Made by a program: the position numbers and the translations under genes
Notes under the pieces: model-generated
Told to the model about the DNA's origin: nothing
The model's database searches: none
The model's input: the letters and a program-made list of their open reading frames with translations, nothing else
Shown here: positions 62,710-64,000 of the stretch, in pieces
How positions within the stretch are numbered: position 1 is the first letter of the stretch
Layout of the letters: each line of letters begins with the position of its first letter
DNA from: DASRHT01 sp035293765
GTDB lineage: Bacteria; Chloroflexota; Ktedonobacteria; Ktedonobacterales; Ktedonobacteraceae
Reading direction: 5' to 3'
Length of the DNA: 64,000 bases
Assembly: GCA_035293765.1 (NCBI GenBank)
Contig: DATGMF010000035.1
Coordinates: 124,001-188,000, forward strand

Positions 62710-63840
62710 ATGCCTGGTTCATTTCGTATTGGCAGCATTGCCGGGATTGAAATTTATGCCAATTTCAGTTGGTTGATAGCTCTGGTCTTGCTTACGGTCT
62801 CCATCGCCAGTGGCTGGTTCCCCAGGCTGTATCCTGGGTATCCATATACGACTTACCTTCTGTTGGGATTGATCGCGGCGCTCCTGCTGTTTGCCTCGGT
62901 CCTGGTGCATGAGCTGGCGCATTCGCTGGTAGCCAGGGCGCGCGGCATGAGCGTCAAAAGTATCGTTCTGTTCATCTTTGGAGGCGTTTCTAATATTGAG
63001 CAGGAGCCGCAAAGCCCCGGGAGCGAGTTTCAAATGGCTTTTGTGGGTCCCCTGACCAGCCTGGTCATCGGCGCTCTGTCTTACGGCCTCCTGCTCCTGA
63101 TTGGCAATCGGCCATCTCCTATCGCTGCCATTCTGCTCTACCTGGCCTGGGCTAACGTTTTGCTGGGTATCTTCAACCTGATCCCCGGCTTCCCGCTTGA
63201 TGGCGGTCGCGTGCTGCGCTCGATTATCTGGAAAGTGACCGGTAACGGTAATAGAGCGACGAACATCACGACGATAGTGGGCCAGATCATTGCATACCTC
63301 TTTATCCTGCTGGGTATCTGGCTCTTCTTTGGTGGCGACACGCTGGATGGCATCTGGGTTGGCTTCATTGGCTGGTTTTTGCTCAATGCGGCGCAATCGG
63401 CTCGCGCCCAGGCGACTATCGACACGGTCTTTCGTGGCGTGACGGTGGCACAGGTCATGAATCCAAATCCGGTGACGGTTCCTGCTAACATTTCGTTGCA
63501 GAAATTAGTAGATGAGTACTTCTTACCGCAGGGGCTGCGCTCGGCCCTGGTGATGCAGGGGGACCTGCTGGCAGGGCTGATCACGCTAAGCGATATTCGG
63601 CATGTTCCTCGGGAAGAATGGTCGCAAAAGCCTGTTGGACACGTAATGGTGCCGTTGGAGAAATTGCACCTGATTGCCCCCCAGCAGAGCCTGAAAGAAG
63701 TGCTTCCGTTGATGATTTCACAAGATGTCAACCAGCTACCCGTGGTGCAGGATGGGCGTCTGCTCGGAGTGGTGAGCCGTGATGCAGTGATCCGCTCGTT
63801 GGAGATTCGTCGCCATCTTGGCCTGGACCGGGCGGCCTGA
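62710..63840 (+). CDS. Site-2 protease family (M50) membrane protein with CBS domains
   Basis: 376 residues from ATG 62710 (AAGGGGG upstream). The zinc site is HELAH (His67, Glu68, His71) in a membrane segment, with the third ligand in LIPGFPLDGGRVLRS. Two CBS domains follow (about 255-370: VAQVMNPNPVTVPANISLQK and VMVPLEKLHLIAPQQ), as in the SpoIVFB/Rip3 type. It cuts membrane proteins within the bilayer; the CBS pair may sense adenine nucleotides. Confidence 0.93.
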   Translation: MPGSFRIGSIAGIEIYANFSWLIALVLLTVSIASGWFPRLYPGYPYTTYLLLGLIAALLLFASVLVHELAHSLVARARGMSVKSIVLFIFGGVSNIEQEPQSPGSEFQMAFVGPLTSLVIGALSYGLLLLIGNRPSPIAAILLYLAWANVLLGIFNLIPGFPLDGGRVLRSIIWKVTGNGNRATNITTIVGQIIAYLFILLGIWLFFGGDTLDGIWVGFIGWFLLNAAQSARAQATIDTVFRGVTVAQVMNPNPVTVPANISLQKLVDEYFLPQGLRSALVMQGDLLAGLITLSDIRHVPREEWSQKPVGHVMVPLEKLHLIAPQQSLKEVLPLMISQDVNQLPVVQDGRLLGVVSRDAVIRSLEIRRHLGLDRAA

Positions 63841-63869
63841 CAGGTTTTTAAGGGAGGGACCCCGGCTTT

Positions 63870-64000
63870 ATGGCAGAGGCTTTTTCATCGGCAGAGAATA
63901 CTTACATCATTAACATCGAAAGTGGAGCGGAAACCGCCCGGCTGCTGGATCAGGATCGCCTGGTAACGTTTTTTATGCAGAGCCTGTTCCCTCCACAGGT
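63870..64000 (+). CDS. Start of a probable SAM-dependent methyltransferase (3' end outside window)
   Basis: 43 codons are present. The opening NTYIINIESGAETARLLDQDRLVTFFMQSLFP resembles the N-terminal lead of class I methyltransferases from this lineage (a DxESxxEMARLxxxDR pattern before the SAM fold). The SAM-binding motif would lie beyond the edge. GGGAGGG precedes the ATG, 29 nt after the M50 gene. Confidence 0.45.
   Translation, partial: MAEAFSSAENTYIINIESGAETARLLDQDRLVTFFMQSLFPPQ

Overview
The window reads as a chromosomal piece of a large-genome, soil-type Chloroflexota bacterium, most like a Ktedonobacteria relative. This is inferred from gene style only, since no rRNA or marker tree is available here. 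The style includes several serine/threonine kinases, a WD40 lipoprotein, a LuxR regulator with a repeat-rich sensor half, a secreted GH18 chitinase with a Pro/Thr linker, an ISL3-type transposase, a CruF-type carotenoid gene, and several likely GTG or TTG starts with good Shine-Dalgarno sequences. No rRNA, tRNA or CRISPR array was seen.

Layout. 1-7.6 kb: an incomplete SCP2-domain gene, a class II aldolase, a HerA-like ATPase with a small membrane protein, an ISL3 transposase and a chitinase. 7.7-11.2 kb: acyl-CoA genes (two crotonase-fold proteins and a family III CoA-transferase) with a small membrane protein and a broken zinc-ribbon gene. 11.2-16.5 kb: a carotenoid operon (crtB, a CruG-like glycosyltransferase, a CruF-acyltransferase fusion, crtI). 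16.7-20.7 kb: a probable polymorphic-toxin locus. It has a strong promoter, a WXG100-sized helical protein, a 552-residue effector ending in a PD-(D/E)XK-like nuclease domain, a candidate immunity protein and an overlapping LuxR regulator. 21.8-28.0 kb: a molybdenum hydroxylase operon (amidase, FAD, 2Fe-2S and Mo subunits) opposite a metal-dependent cyclase/hydrolase.

28-41.5 kb: an MFS exporter, a YncE-like propeller, then a long leftward run. This run has MurE, an MraY-like enzyme with a long C-terminal extension, two ATP-grasp ligases, a kinase-fold protein lacking the usual catalytic Asp, and an ABC exporter with a C-terminal FHA domain. The last four genes are tightly packed and look like one ligation-and-export cassette. 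40.5-51 kb: queuosine salvage, a small MarR-like regulator, an ECF sigma factor and a nearby zinc anti-sigma preceded by a SigR-type promoter, a short MITE-like element, a glycosyltransferase, a DUF2085 protein, CcdA, a HEAT-repeat protein, a serine/threonine kinase and a primary-type sigma factor. 51-64 kb: a second kinase, Tex, an MFS/ArsR pair, an S9 peptidase, a phosphoribosyltransferase, a fused EtfBA, a site-2 protease with CBS domains, and the start of a probable methyltransferase.

The three places most worth following are the toxin locus (16.75-19.4 kb), the ATP-grasp/FHA-ABC cassette (30.8-36.6 kb), and the carotenoid operon with its CruF-acyltransferase fusion and the hairpin over the crtB start.
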